Source of the DNA: Christiangramia echinicola DSM 19838
GTDB taxonomy: Bacteria > Bacteroidota > Bacteroidia > Flavobacteriales > Flavobacteriaceae
NCBI RefSeq assembly: GCF_000423065.1
Contig: NZ_AUHG01000010.1
Coordinates: 806,001-870,000, forward strand
DNA: 64,000 nucleotides
Reading direction: 5' to 3'
The notes under the pieces were generated by a model. It saw only the letters and a list, made by a program, of their open reading frames with translations. It ran no database searches and was not told where the DNA came from. Made by a program: the position numbers and the translations under genes. Of this stretch, positions 18,813-27,228 are shown in pieces. Position 1 is the first letter of the stretch; every line of letters starts with the position of its first letter.

Positions 18813-18820
18813 CAAAATTA
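18813..18820 (-). promoter_or_regulatory. -7 promoter element for the LuxE-like gene
   Basis: The minus strand reads TAATTTTG, matching TAnnTTTG, 22 bases before the start at 18790. Confidence 0.45.
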
Positions 18821-18825
18821 AGCAA

Positions 18826-18852
18826 TAAAAAAAGCCTCTGAAATAGAAGCTT
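18826..18852 (-). terminator. Terminator after the small T9SS-tagged gene
   Basis: An imperfect AAGCnTCT/AGAnGCTT stem is followed on the minus strand by seven T. It separates the T9SS-tagged gene from the LuxE-like gene. Confidence 0.6.
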
Positions 18853-18875
18853 AACAAAAATAGAGTGGTAGAAAG

Positions 18876-19214
18876 TTACTTAACCACTAACTTTCTAGTA
18901 GCCTTGGCTTTTCCTTCTTGAATCTTAAGAATATAAATCCCTGGAGTTAAAGTAGATACATCCATTTCTCTGCCTCTTAATCGGGTTTTATGAACTGGTT
19001 TGCCTAAAACGTTGTAAATCTCAATTACTTTATCCTGATTTTTAGTTGTAGAAATATAAACTTTGCCACCGGTAACGGGGTTAGGATAAATTGATAAACC
19101 ATCGATAGGAATTTCTGTTCGTTCTGGAACACGATCAGATTCCTGAGCATTTGCCGGAGCGGCAATCATCAGGAAACTAAAAAGAAAAAGGGTAAATAGG
19201 TACTTTTGCTTCAT
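18876..19214 (-). CDS. Small secreted protein made of a T9SS type A sorting domain
   Basis: The protein has 112 residues: a signal peptide (cleavage near ANAQ, residue 24), a short linker, and a complete type IX secretion C-terminal domain. This has LSIYPNPVTGGKVYIS near 40-55, IEIYNVLGKPV near 64-74 and a final TPGIYILKIQEGKAKATRKLVVK part. Normally this domain is the tag on a much larger secreted protein; here there is almost nothing else to carry. A -7 element lies upstream and a terminator downstream, so it looks like an intact gene rather than a gene end. Confidence 0.85.
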   Translation of the reverse strand: MKQKYLFTLFLFSFLMIAAPANAQESDRVPERTEIPIDGLSIYPNPVTGGKVYISTTKNQDKVIEIYNVLGKPVHKTRLRGREMDVSTLTPGIYILKIQEGKAKATRKLVVK

Positions 19215-19235
19215 TCTTTATGATCGAGGTTTAAA

Positions 19236-19243
19236 CAAACTTA
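19236..19243 (-). promoter_or_regulatory. -7 promoter element for the small T9SS-tagged gene
   Basis: The minus strand reads TAAGTTTG, matching TAnnTTTG, 21 bases before the start at 19214. Confidence 0.5.
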
Positions 19244-19302
19244 CAAATAAAAATTCAAAAATCCTGCCATTAAATTTATCTAAATAAAAAAATATAAAAT
19301 AA

Positions 19303-19330
19303 AAAAAAGGGTTGCACGTTGCAACCCTTT
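19303..19330 (-). terminator. Rho-independent terminator of the receptor-lipoprotein unit
   Basis: A 10-pair stem (AAAGGGTTGC with GCAACCCTTT, loop ACGTT) has a T-run after it on the minus strand. It lies 50 bases after the lipoprotein stop. Confidence 0.8.
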
Positions 19331-19379
19331 GATTTTGGCTAATAATTGATATTCAAATTATTACGAAAGAATTTAGTTT

Positions 19380-21362
19380 TTAGTTTACCCAGTTGAACAT
19401 AGCTACATCTACAGTTGTATCTGCATTATATACAGCATTAAGGTCTACTATATTTCCATCAACTGTAATTCCTGTAAGATCTGTCCTGTTCTCATCAGTG
19501 ATATCAATAATTGTTTCATATCCACTCAATGATAGCCCGGTTATTTCAGCACCCGACTGTGCTTTAAACTGTAAAGCAGTTCCACCGGTTGTAGAAACCG
19601 CGGTGAAGTTGATGATCTTAGGCATTCCGTTCAATTTATCTGCTTCAATAGCAGTAGAGAAGTTTTCGATGGTATGACTCACGTATGTGTTTTCAATGGT
19701 TCCATTCCATCCTTCAGTCCAGTCTACTGCATCATCCTGATTATTTTCAAGGTATATGTTTGAAGCGGAAACAGTACCTCCAAAGAATTCTACGCCATCA
19801 TCTTTACCATTAAGAATAGCTATATTTTCAATGGTAGTTCCAGATCCAACTGCATAAAGAGATAGACCGTTATACTGAGAATCTGGGTTTATTGATGCTC
19901 CTGCATCTTTAAGGATAAGGTAACTGATGGATCCTGAATTGTCATCATCTGCCGTTCCACCATAAAGAATACCTCCAACTTCTGCAGTTACATTCGTACC
20001 AGCATCTGTAGACGCATTACCAGCGATCACAAGACCACCCCAGCTTCCGGCTTCACCAGAATTAGAAGACATTACCACCGGGTTGCTTTCTGTTCCCTGT
20101 ATATCGATCATTCCACCTCTTTGAACTACGATATAGATACTTGTCGCATTAGTTTCGCTATCACTTCTGGCAGTAATTTGAGTTCCGGCAGGGATTGTAA
20201 GTTTACCACCATCTTCTACTGAAACAGTACCGCTAATTACGTATTGGTTATTTGCATCTAGAGTCAAATTACCTCCAACAGTCGTAGGTAATACAGATAC
20301 TTGTTCTCTATTTGAGATCCAGTCGAACATAGAAACGTTTACGGTAGGATCACCAGAATAATTCATTGCAGGATCTGCTGTAGCACCATTTAAAATGATA
20401 TCTGATAGGTCTGTTCTGGAATCATCTGTAATATCTACAGAAGTATTATAGCCTGATAGGGAAAGACCAGTAATAGTAGCCCCAGAAACCGATTTGAATT
20501 GTAATGCAGTTCCGCCGGTTGTAGATACGGCAGTAAAGTTGGTGATCATCGGGTTTCCATTATCCTTATCTGCTTCAATAGCAGTTGAGAAGTTCTCGAT
20601 AGTATGTAATACATATACGTTATCTAAAGAACCACTCCATCCCTCAGTCCAGTCTACGGCATCATCTTCGTTGTTTTCAAGGTAAAGGTTAGTTACTGAA
20701 ACAGTACCTCCAAAAAATTCAACTCCGTCGTCGGCACCATTTACAAGGGCAACATTTTGAATAGATGTTTCAGAACCAACTCCGTATAGGGAAAGTCCGT
20801 TGAATTGAGAATCCGGGTTGATAGAAGCACCTGCGTCAGATAATACAAGGTAGTTGATAGAACCAGAATCATCATTCGCATCTGTACCTCCGTATACTAT
20901 ACCTCCAACCTCAGCAGTAATATTAGAACCTGCAGTTGATGGAGCGTTACCGGCGATGATCAATCCACCCCAGGTTCCGGCTTCACCACTGGCAGAACGC
21001 ATAATTACCGGGGCAGATGAAGTTCCCTGGATATCTATTTGTCCGCCTCTTTGTACCACAATATATACGTTAGTAGCTGAACTTTCATCGGTATCTGTAT
21101 CAGCGATAATTTCTGTGCCCGCAGGAATGGTTAAAGTTGCTCCGGCCTCTACAGTTAATATGCCTGTTAAGCTATAAGTTTCTGAAGGGTCTAGTGTTCT
21201 ATCTTCTTCTACAGATCCATTCAGCTCAAGATCTTCAGATGGTACCTGCCCGGAATCATCTGTAGGATTGATGACCTCAATCGAGTTGTCGCTACTACAT
21301 GATGATGCAAGCATTCCTAATGCAATCGCAGACAATAGCGTAATTTTTTTTAAGTTTTTCAT
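19380..21362 (-). CDS. Beta-helix-like lipoprotein with tandem duplicated domain
   Basis: The 660-residue protein has a lipoprotein signal ending in MLASSC. Two copies of a domain of about 290-300 residues follow (about 50-345 and 357-660). Both copies contain LTIPAGT, YIVVQRGG, IDIQGT, GEAG(T/S)WGGL, AEVGGI(V/L)YGG, DGVEFFGGTVS, DDAVDWTEGW and TTGGTALQFK. The short glycine- and aspartate-rich turns suggest a right-handed beta helix on the outer membrane surface. It lies 59 bases downstream of a TonB receptor on the same strand, with a terminator after it, so it is probably the receptor's partner. It is not a SusD homologue. The ligand is unknown; phosphate-containing compounds are a guess from the adjacent PhoB/PhoR-like genes. 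Confidence 0.8.
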   Translation of the reverse strand: MKNLKKITLLSAIALGMLASSCSSDNSIEVINPTDDSGQVPSEDLELNGSVEEDRTLDPSETYSLTGILTVEAGATLTIPAGTEIIADTDTDESSATNVYIVVQRGGQIDIQGTSSAPVIMRSASGEAGTWGGLIIAGNAPSTAGSNITAEVGGIVYGGTDANDDSGSINYLVLSDAGASINPDSQFNGLSLYGVGSETSIQNVALVNGADDGVEFFGGTVSVTNLYLENNEDDAVDWTEGWSGSLDNVYVLHTIENFSTAIEADKDNGNPMITNFTAVSTTGGTALQFKSVSGATITGLSLSGYNTSVDITDDSRTDLSDIILNGATADPAMNYSGDPTVNVSMFDWISNREQVSVLPTTVGGNLTLDANNQYVISGTVSVEDGGKLTIPAGTQITARSDSETNATSIYIVVQRGGMIDIQGTESNPVVMSSNSGEAGSWGGLVIAGNASTDAGTNVTAEVGGILYGGTADDDNSGSISYLILKDAGASINPDSQYNGLSLYAVGSGTTIENIAILNGKDDGVEFFGGTVSASNIYLENNQDDAVDWTEGWNGTIENTYVSHTIENFSTAIEADKLNGMPKIINFTAVSTTGGTALQFKAQSGAEITGLSLSGYETIIDITDENRTDLTGITVDGNIVDLNAVYNADTTVDVAMFNWVN

Positions 21363-21421
21363 AATCTAAATTTTAAAATACTAAGGTTTAATAATGGTTT
21401 ATGGTTAAATAAAATTGATGG

Positions 21422-24223
21422 TTAAAAACTATAGTTTACTCCCAGGCTTAGTACGGCTCCACGATCGTATGATCTAACAGTTTGATTAGATTCTCCTGCG
21501 GTTCCGGAAATTGGCCTTACAGCCTGAACTCTTTCAATTTCTGGGTTAAGTAAATTCTGCCCTCTAAATTCAAGCGACCAATGGTCATTAAGTTCTTTAG
21601 ACATAATAAGGTCTAGCGTAACAAATCCTTTCTCTATGATCTCATCATTGTATTGAATATCTATCTGCTCTAATACCTGTGTTTCCGGGTTTCCAAGGGC
21701 GTAGATCTTATCTGAAGCATAAGCACCAACAAGAGTCGCTGTGAATGGATTTTCGGTTTCTGTTGAAACATTTAGAGAAGCGTTGAAGATCCAGTCTGAT
21801 GCCCCCTGTAATCCAATCTCTTCTTTACCATTGTATCTGAATGTTCTAACGAAATCACCATTTTCATCAAATACATCTTTTAGATCCTGAGAATGCCACA
21901 TTCTGGTAACATTTCCTGAAACTGCCAGGTCCAGACCTGCTTCGTTTTCATTATCTATAACATCCATTCTGGCTTCAAGTTCCAGTCCGTAGATGTTGGC
22001 TTCGTCACCTGCATTAAAGTATGAGAACACTGGTGCAGAACCTCTTTCTCTAGCTTTGTTTATAGGATCATTGATTTTTTTGTAGAATCCTGTTAGCGAG
22101 ATCAATTCTCCTGAACTTGGGAAGATCTCGTATTTAAGGTCAAAATTGGTGTTGGTAGATGCCTCAAGGTCTGGATTACCTCTGGTGACAAGACCGGTTT
22201 GAGATACATATTCAAAAGGAGCGATCTCTTTGAATTCTGGTAACGTAATAGTTCTACTTGCTGCTAACCTGATATTAGAATTCTCAGTTGGAGAGTACCT
22301 AAAGTTTACACTAGGGTAGATGTTATCGTAAGATTTAAAAACAAAATTTGGTAGGTTTTGAGGATAGTTGTTTACATCAAAGATCACATCTATATCATCA
22401 TTTTGATATCGTGCGCCTATGTTCAAATTCCATTTTGCATTTCCATAATTAAAGAATGCAAAACCTCCTAGAGATTCTAGAGTTGCATTATAGAGGTCTG
22501 GATCAAGATTTTTAACCTGTAGAGAGCGATTATTGAAATTCTCTGTAGTGAAAATTCCATCGAAGTTATCTATAGAGGTAGGGTTTACAGTATTGAAATT
22601 TCTTTCTACCACACCATAAAATCTGGAATAAAAGTCTCTTTCTTTATATCTGTAATTTCCACCAATCTCGAGGAAAGCTTTCTTTTCAGTTTCTTCGTCA
22701 TTAATGAAATAATATTTATTCTGGATCAATCCATTTAATTCTTGATCATCTATCTGCTGATTAGATTTTCGCTGTTGGTAGTCACCTGTCTCACCCAGTA
22801 AAATTGGTTCACTTGGATTGAGATTTACTTCGTTTCTTATACGATTGGGTTCATCTGCATTTACCGTATTGTAGCCTAAAGCCCATTCAATTTCATTCTT
22901 GTTGTCCCACATTTCATGAAAACCGTGTAATTGATTTACCCAAAGTCTGGTTTGCTTAGTATTCTGGTCACGAATAAACTGGTTGAATCCATCTCCACGG
23001 TCACTTTCTTCAAATACAACACCTTCACCATTTCTACCGGCTTCAAAAACTTCATCAGAAACCTTATTGATGAATAAACTTGTTGCCTTGATCCTGTTTC
23101 TATCGTTTATTTCATAACCAAGATCTAAAAGGGCGGTATTATTATCTGTCTTTTTATAATTTGTTGCATCTGTGAAGCCGTCCTCAAAGTCGTTATTACG
23201 ATAATTGGCAAAAGTTCCCTGATTAAATTCAAATTTCACAGAGTTTGATGCGGTAAATAAAACTCTAAAATCTCCAAATTCTTTCCCGGCAGTAAGAGCG
23301 TATCTTCGGTTTACTGGTAGTACGGCTTTGCCTGGGTCCCACCCCTGGTTGTTAAGGGAATATTCTGTTGGGATGGCCTGATCGTAAAATCCGAAATAAA
23401 CATCCTCCTGGTTTGGAGAAACTTTAAAATTGCTGAATTCACCAGCTGCATTAGTATTAGTTCCAAATCTAACTCCTAGATCCAATTCACTGTTCCCTCT
23501 TAGTTCTCTGGAAGTTATATCGATATTACCAGAAGCCTGATCTGCAGAGTTCTCTGGAGAATAGTTCTTACTAATTGAGATGTTCTGGATAACCCTGGTT
23601 GGAAATAAACCAAGATCTATATTCTTTCTTTCTACATCGTCTGAAGGGATTGGAAGCCCGTTCATGGTAGTGTATAAATAACGATCTCCTAATCCTCTTA
23701 CGAAAATATCTCCGGAAGCCTCACTACTGGTTACACCAGAAATTTTTGTCGTTGCTGTGGCAGCATCGGATACTCCTAATTTGGCTAATTCCTGAGCTCC
23801 GATGCTCTCTTTTATATCTACTGAATTTTTCTGTTCTATAAGGAGGGCAACCTCAGAATCTCTTCTGGATACAGTGGTGATCACTACTTCGTCTAGCGCT
23901 GCTGCGCTGGATCCAAGATCTGTATTTATCTCAGTCACTTTTCCAGCTTCAACTACAATATCTGGAACTTCTAAAGTTTCATATCCAACAAAGCTGAACA
24001 CTACAGTATAGGTTCCTGGTTCTAATTTGTCTAATAAGTATATTCCGTCATAATCTGAAGTAGTTCCCTTAGAAGAATTTTTTAATAAAACATTGGCGAA
24101 AGGTAGGGGTTCGCCATTCATTTCTTTATCTGATAGTTTTCCGCCAATTGCTCCGGTGGTTGTATCCTGAGCCTGAATGGAAGTTGCAATAAAAATTAAT
24201 GATAATAATAGAAATCGTTTCAT
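21422..24223 (-). CDS. TonB-dependent outer-membrane receptor with carboxypeptidase-like domain
   Basis: The protein has 933 residues from the ATG at 24223; an in-frame ATG at 24253 would add ten residues before the signal peptide, and I prefer the shorter form. The signal peptide ends near IQAQ. A carboxypeptidase-regulatory-like domain (about 20-105) is followed by a plug (KNSVDIKESIGAQEL, then VRGLGDRYLYTTMNGLPIPSDD) and a barrel ending in LSLGVNYSF. The family imports large ligands with TonB energy. The partner is the duplicated lipoprotein downstream. The divergent promoter is shared with PhoB/PhoR-like genes and has an 11-bp-period repeat, so phosphate control is plausible. Confidence 0.88.
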   Translation of the reverse strand: MKRFLLLSLIFIATSIQAQDTTTGAIGGKLSDKEMNGEPLPFANVLLKNSSKGTTSDYDGIYLLDKLEPGTYTVVFSFVGYETLEVPDIVVEAGKVTEINTDLGSSAAALDEVVITTVSRRDSEVALLIEQKNSVDIKESIGAQELAKLGVSDAATATTKISGVTSSEASGDIFVRGLGDRYLYTTMNGLPIPSDDVERKNIDLGLFPTRVIQNISISKNYSPENSADQASGNIDITSRELRGNSELDLGVRFGTNTNAAGEFSNFKVSPNQEDVYFGFYDQAIPTEYSLNNQGWDPGKAVLPVNRRYALTAGKEFGDFRVLFTASNSVKFEFNQGTFANYRNNDFEDGFTDATNYKKTDNNTALLDLGYEINDRNRIKATSLFINKVSDEVFEAGRNGEGVVFEESDRGDGFNQFIRDQNTKQTRLWVNQLHGFHEMWDNKNEIEWALGYNTVNADEPNRIRNEVNLNPSEPILLGETGDYQQRKSNQQIDDQELNGLIQNKYYFINDEETEKKAFLEIGGNYRYKERDFYSRFYGVVERNFNTVNPTSIDNFDGIFTTENFNNRSLQVKNLDPDLYNATLESLGGFAFFNYGNAKWNLNIGARYQNDDIDVIFDVNNYPQNLPNFVFKSYDNIYPSVNFRYSPTENSNIRLAASRTITLPEFKEIAPFEYVSQTGLVTRGNPDLEASTNTNFDLKYEIFPSSGELISLTGFYKKINDPINKARERGSAPVFSYFNAGDEANIYGLELEARMDVIDNENEAGLDLAVSGNVTRMWHSQDLKDVFDENGDFVRTFRYNGKEEIGLQGASDWIFNASLNVSTETENPFTATLVGAYASDKIYALGNPETQVLEQIDIQYNDEIIEKGFVTLDLIMSKELNDHWSLEFRGQNLLNPEIERVQAVRPISGTAGESNQTVRSYDRGAVLSLGVNYSF

Positions 24224-24311
24224 GTTGTTTTTTGCTAATAAATCTCGCTGCAAATTAACAGCAAGAACCCTTGAAGTATGTTACCTCAGAATTAATCGTT
24301 CGTCATTAAAG

Positions 24312-24340
24312 GGTTAGTTTAACGTTACTAATGTGTTAAG
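24312..24340 (-). promoter_or_regulatory. Pho-box-like tandem repeat, period 11
   Basis: On the minus strand TTAAC, GTAAC and CTAAC recur at exact 11-base steps (plus strand GTTAG 24313, GTTAC 24324, GTTAA 24335). PhoB- and PhoP-type regulators bind direct repeats with an 11-base period, and B. subtilis PhoP uses TTAACA-like units. The site lies about 90 bases before the receptor start and about 60 before the PhoB-like gene. Binding is an inference. Confidence 0.45.
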
Positions 24341-24401
24341 GCCTTAATAGTTCAAATTATTGGTTAATTTTATGGGCTCTTAACCACAGCTAAAACTAAT
24401 T

Positions 24402-25085
24402 ATGAAGAAAAAAGACATTACAATATTACTGGTAGACGACGAGCCGGATATCCTGGAAATTGTGGGCTACAATCTCACTTCTGAAGGCTATAATGTGATA
24501 ACTGCAGATAATGGAGCTGATGGAGTGAAGCTTGCAAAAAAGAATAAACCGCATCTAATAATCCTGGATGTTATGATGCCAGAAATGGATGGGATTGAAG
24601 CCTGTGAGCAAATAAGAAAGTTACCAGACCTGGAAGGGGCTATCATTACTTTCTTAACTGCCAGAGGGGAAGATTACTCTCAAATGGCTGGCTTTGATGC
24701 AGGAGCAGACGACTATATTACCAAGCCAATTAAACCAAAAGTTTTGGTTAGTAAGGTGAAGGCATTATTAAGACGTTACCGTGAAGAGGATAATTCTTCT
24801 CATGTTGTTAAGCTTGGTGATATTATTATTAATCGCGAGGAATATAAGATCACCCAGAAGGGCAATGAAATGGCCCTGCCACGAAAAGAATTTGAGTTGC
24901 TTTCTCTTTTGGCTTCTAAACCTGGAAAAGTATTTAAGAGAGAAGATATTCTTGATAATGTATGGGGAAATGATATAGTGGTAGGAGGTAGAACCATAGA
25001 TGTGCATATTAGAAAACTCCGTGAGAAAATTGGTGACGATAAGATCAAAACCATCAAAGGTGTGGGCTATAAGTTTGTAGTTTAA
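24402..25085 (+). CDS. phoB: PhoB-like response regulator (OmpR family)
   Basis: The 227-residue protein has a receiver domain (acidic pocket D12/D13, phosphoacceptor D56 in IILDVMMPEMDG, K108 in YITKPIKPK) and an OmpR-type winged-helix DNA-binding domain (about 130-227, ending KIKTIKGVGYKFVV). Its stop overlaps the start of a histidine kinase by one base, so the two form a pair. Sequence style is that of PhoB, but many OmpR regulators look alike; the phosphate assignment is supported by the kinase type and by the direct repeat in the promoter, not proven. Confidence 0.8.
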   Translation: MKKKDITILLVDDEPDILEIVGYNLTSEGYNVITADNGADGVKLAKKNKPHLIILDVMMPEMDGIEACEQIRKLPDLEGAIITFLTARGEDYSQMAGFDAGADDYITKPIKPKVLVSKVKALLRRYREEDNSSHVVKLGDIIINREEYKITQKGNEMALPRKEFELLSLLASKPGKVFKREDILDNVWGNDIVVGGRTIDVHIRKLREKIGDDKIKTIKGVGYKFVV

Positions 25086-26164
25086 TGTCTCAAAAATTTA
25101 AACGTTCATATAGGTTTGCATTAAGAACAGCGCTTTATATAAGTGTTTTTCTCACTATCCTTCTGGGCGGTTTTATGTATTTTGGTCTAAGGTCTATCTG
25201 GATCGCCTTATTAATTTTTGCGACCCTATGTTACCTTTTTACCTTTTTGATTATTCAATACAGAGTGGAACGGTTTATATACCGAAGGATTAAAAAGGTG
25301 TATGATAATGTATCCTTACTTGATTCAAAAACCTTAAGTCCTACTCAAATCACTACAGATATGTCCAGTCTTACCCGGGAGGTCAAGAAATTTGCTGAGG
25401 ACAAAAAGCTGGAGATCGAAACCTTAAAAGTTAGGGAGGTATATAGAAAGGAGTTTATGGGAAATGTATCTCATGAATTAAAAACTCCTTTGTTCACTGT
25501 TCAGGGGTATATTCTTACGCTACTTGATGGCGCGCATAAGGATAAGGCAATTCGGAAAAAATATCTTGCTCGCGCAAATAAGGGGGTAGAAAGACTGATT
25601 TATATAGTAAAAGACCTTGATATGATCACCAAGCTTGAAACCGGTGATCTTCATTTAAGGTATGAAACATTTGATATTGTTGAACTTATCCAGGCTTCGT
25701 TCGATCTTTTAGAAATGAAAGCGGCAAAGAAGGAGATCACCCTGACTTTTGATATTGATTATGATGATCCGGTTTACGTAAGGGCAGATAAGGAAAGGAT
25801 TCAACAGGTGCTTACCAATCTTATTGTAAACTCTATAAAGTATGGTAAAAAAGGTGGTACTACAGAAATAAGTATTGAAAATCTCATCAAAAATAAAGTG
25901 ATCGTAAGGGTGACAGATAATGGTGAGGGAATTGAGCACGAGAATATTCCGCGATTATTTGAACGTTTCTATAGGGTAGATAAAAGTGGTTCGCGTAAAG
26001 AAGGAGGTTCTGGATTAGGACTTTCTATTGTGAAGCATATCTTAGAGGCGCACGATGAAAAGATCTATGTAGAAAGTGTTTTTGGCGTAGGGAGTGAATT
26101 CTCATTTACTATGGAAAAAAGCAAGGCGATCCCTGAGGAGCGGGTGATCCCCGAAATCACTTAA
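25085..26164 (+). CDS. phoR: PhoR-like sensor histidine kinase
   Basis: The 359-residue kinase has two membrane segments at about 15-34 and 38-57 with almost no periplasmic loop between them, then a coiled linker, a HisKA domain with H130 in MGNVSHELKTPLF, and an HATPase domain with N box (VLTNLIVNSIKYG), G1 (DNGEGI) and G2 (GGSGLGLSIVKH). The lack of a sensor domain outside the membrane is typical of PhoR, which senses through transporter contacts. It overlaps the regulator gene by one base. Its last 63 bases overlap the convergent glycosyltransferase gene. Confidence 0.82.
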   Translation: MSQKFKRSYRFALRTALYISVFLTILLGGFMYFGLRSIWIALLIFATLCYLFTFLIIQYRVERFIYRRIKKVYDNVSLLDSKTLSPTQITTDMSSLTREVKKFAEDKKLEIETLKVREVYRKEFMGNVSHELKTPLFTVQGYILTLLDGAHKDKAIRKKYLARANKGVERLIYIVKDLDMITKLETGDLHLRYETFDIVELIQASFDLLEMKAAKKEITLTFDIDYDDPVYVRADKERIQQVLTNLIVNSIKYGKKGGTTEISIENLIKNKVIVRVTDNGEGIEHENIPRLFERFYRVDKSGSRKEGGSGLGLSIVKHILEAHDEKIYVESVFGVGSEFSFTMEKSKAIPEERVIPEIT

Positions 26165-27163
26165 ACCGGCATAATTTGCGATCCTGCCTAATTTCGAAAT
26201 AGTGAAATCCTCCTGCCTGCAATAAGGTGCTAAACCTAGTTTCTCCATCCTTTTTGCTAGATATTTCTGTTCTTCCTGACCTGGAGTAGGAATAAAAAAA
26301 GCTTTCTTTTCCAGTTTAGATAGATCCATCAAAGTAGTGTAGCCAGATCTGGAAATAATATACCTGCTGCAGTTTATAGATTCTTCTAATGATTCACCAA
26401 AGGAATAGTTCTGGACCTTAATATTGGAATTTGAATTTTCCAAATTCTCCTGCGAAATAACGCCTCGAATAAAAAGAATCCTGAATTCAGTGTTTTTAAA
26501 TTCCTTAAGAAGAATAGATTCTAATATTGTGCGTTGAGGTTCAGGGCCACTTAAAAGTACCAGGAAATCATAAATTAATGCAACCTTCTTTTTTTTAAAT
26601 CGGCTTAAAACTCCAATGTATTTCACATTGCGTGGAAAGTTTTTTTTATGCCCCAGGATTCCGCTTAGATTGGTTTCTCCCTGAGTATCGGGTATCCAGC
26701 ATTCATCGAATTTTTCGATGTAGTTCTGCTGAATATAACTACTTAAAACGGTAGTGCTTCCGCTTAGAACATTTATCTGGTGTGTTATAAAAACATTCTT
26801 TTTAATAAGGTCGCTTCTAACTCCCCAGCGGTTATCTGAAATTATTCCGCTTAGATCATACTTCTTAACCAGGTCACTGGTTAGATCATTTTCAGCTTTG
26901 ATAGTTTTAATGAACTTTGGTGTTTCCAGAAGTAGTTTCCATTTGAGTAGAGAACCATTTTTGGTGTATTCTATATTATAGGAGGGGAGTTCCTCGAAGG
27001 TAGAACCTGGAAATTCTCTTTTAAGAAGTTGAAGTGCCTGCCCGTCTGATGCTATAATCACCTCGAAACCAACAGCTTTTAATTCATTGATAATTGGGAT
27101 ACACCTGGTGGCATGACCAAGTCCCCAGTTAAGAACAGCCACCAAAATCCTCTTATTTCGCAT
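26102..27163 (-). CDS. MurG-like (GT28-type) glycosyltransferase
   Basis: The 353-residue protein begins with RILVAVLNWGLGHATRC, the glycine loop of the GT-B fold as in MurG-type and related glycosyltransferases. It has VLLSGPEPQRTILES near 206-220 and ISRSGYTTLMDLSKL near 284-298, the donor-binding part of the GT28 C-terminal domain. Donor and acceptor are unknown; it is not MurG itself, which lies in the cell-wall cluster. It has its own -7 element. Its end overlaps the end of the PhoR-like kinase gene by 63 bases on the opposite strand. Confidence 0.78.
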   Translation of the reverse strand: MRNKRILVAVLNWGLGHATRCIPIINELKAVGFEVIIASDGQALQLLKREFPGSTFEELPSYNIEYTKNGSLLKWKLLLETPKFIKTIKAENDLTSDLVKKYDLSGIISDNRWGVRSDLIKKNVFITHQINVLSGSTTVLSSYIQQNYIEKFDECWIPDTQGETNLSGILGHKKNFPRNVKYIGVLSRFKKKKVALIYDFLVLLSGPEPQRTILESILLKEFKNTEFRILFIRGVISQENLENSNSNIKVQNYSFGESLEESINCSRYIISRSGYTTLMDLSKLEKKAFFIPTPGQEEQKYLAKRMEKLGLAPYCRQEDFTISKLGRIANYAGLSDFGDHPLLRDRLAFFHSK

Positions 27164-27177
27164 ATTACAAATATATT

Positions 27178-27185
27178 ATATCGGC
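27178..27185 (-). promoter_or_regulatory. -7 promoter element for the MurG-like gene
   Basis: The minus strand reads TATATTTG, matching TAnnTTTG, 14 bases before the ATG at 27163. Confidence 0.5.
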
Positions 27186-27202
27186 AGGTGGTTGAATTTC
27201 TT

Positions 27203-27210
27203 TAATTTTG
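27203..27210 (+). promoter_or_regulatory. -7 promoter element for trmB
   Basis: TAATTTTG matches TAnnTTTG and lies 18 bases before the GTG at 27229. Confidence 0.45.
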
Positions 27211-27228
27211 CCAAAATATTAAAATTTA

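Noticed and set aside
19380..24223. Polysaccharide utilisation locus (SusCD type)
   Set aside because: No SusD homologue and no glycoside hydrolase is nearby, and the lipoprotein is beta-helix-like.
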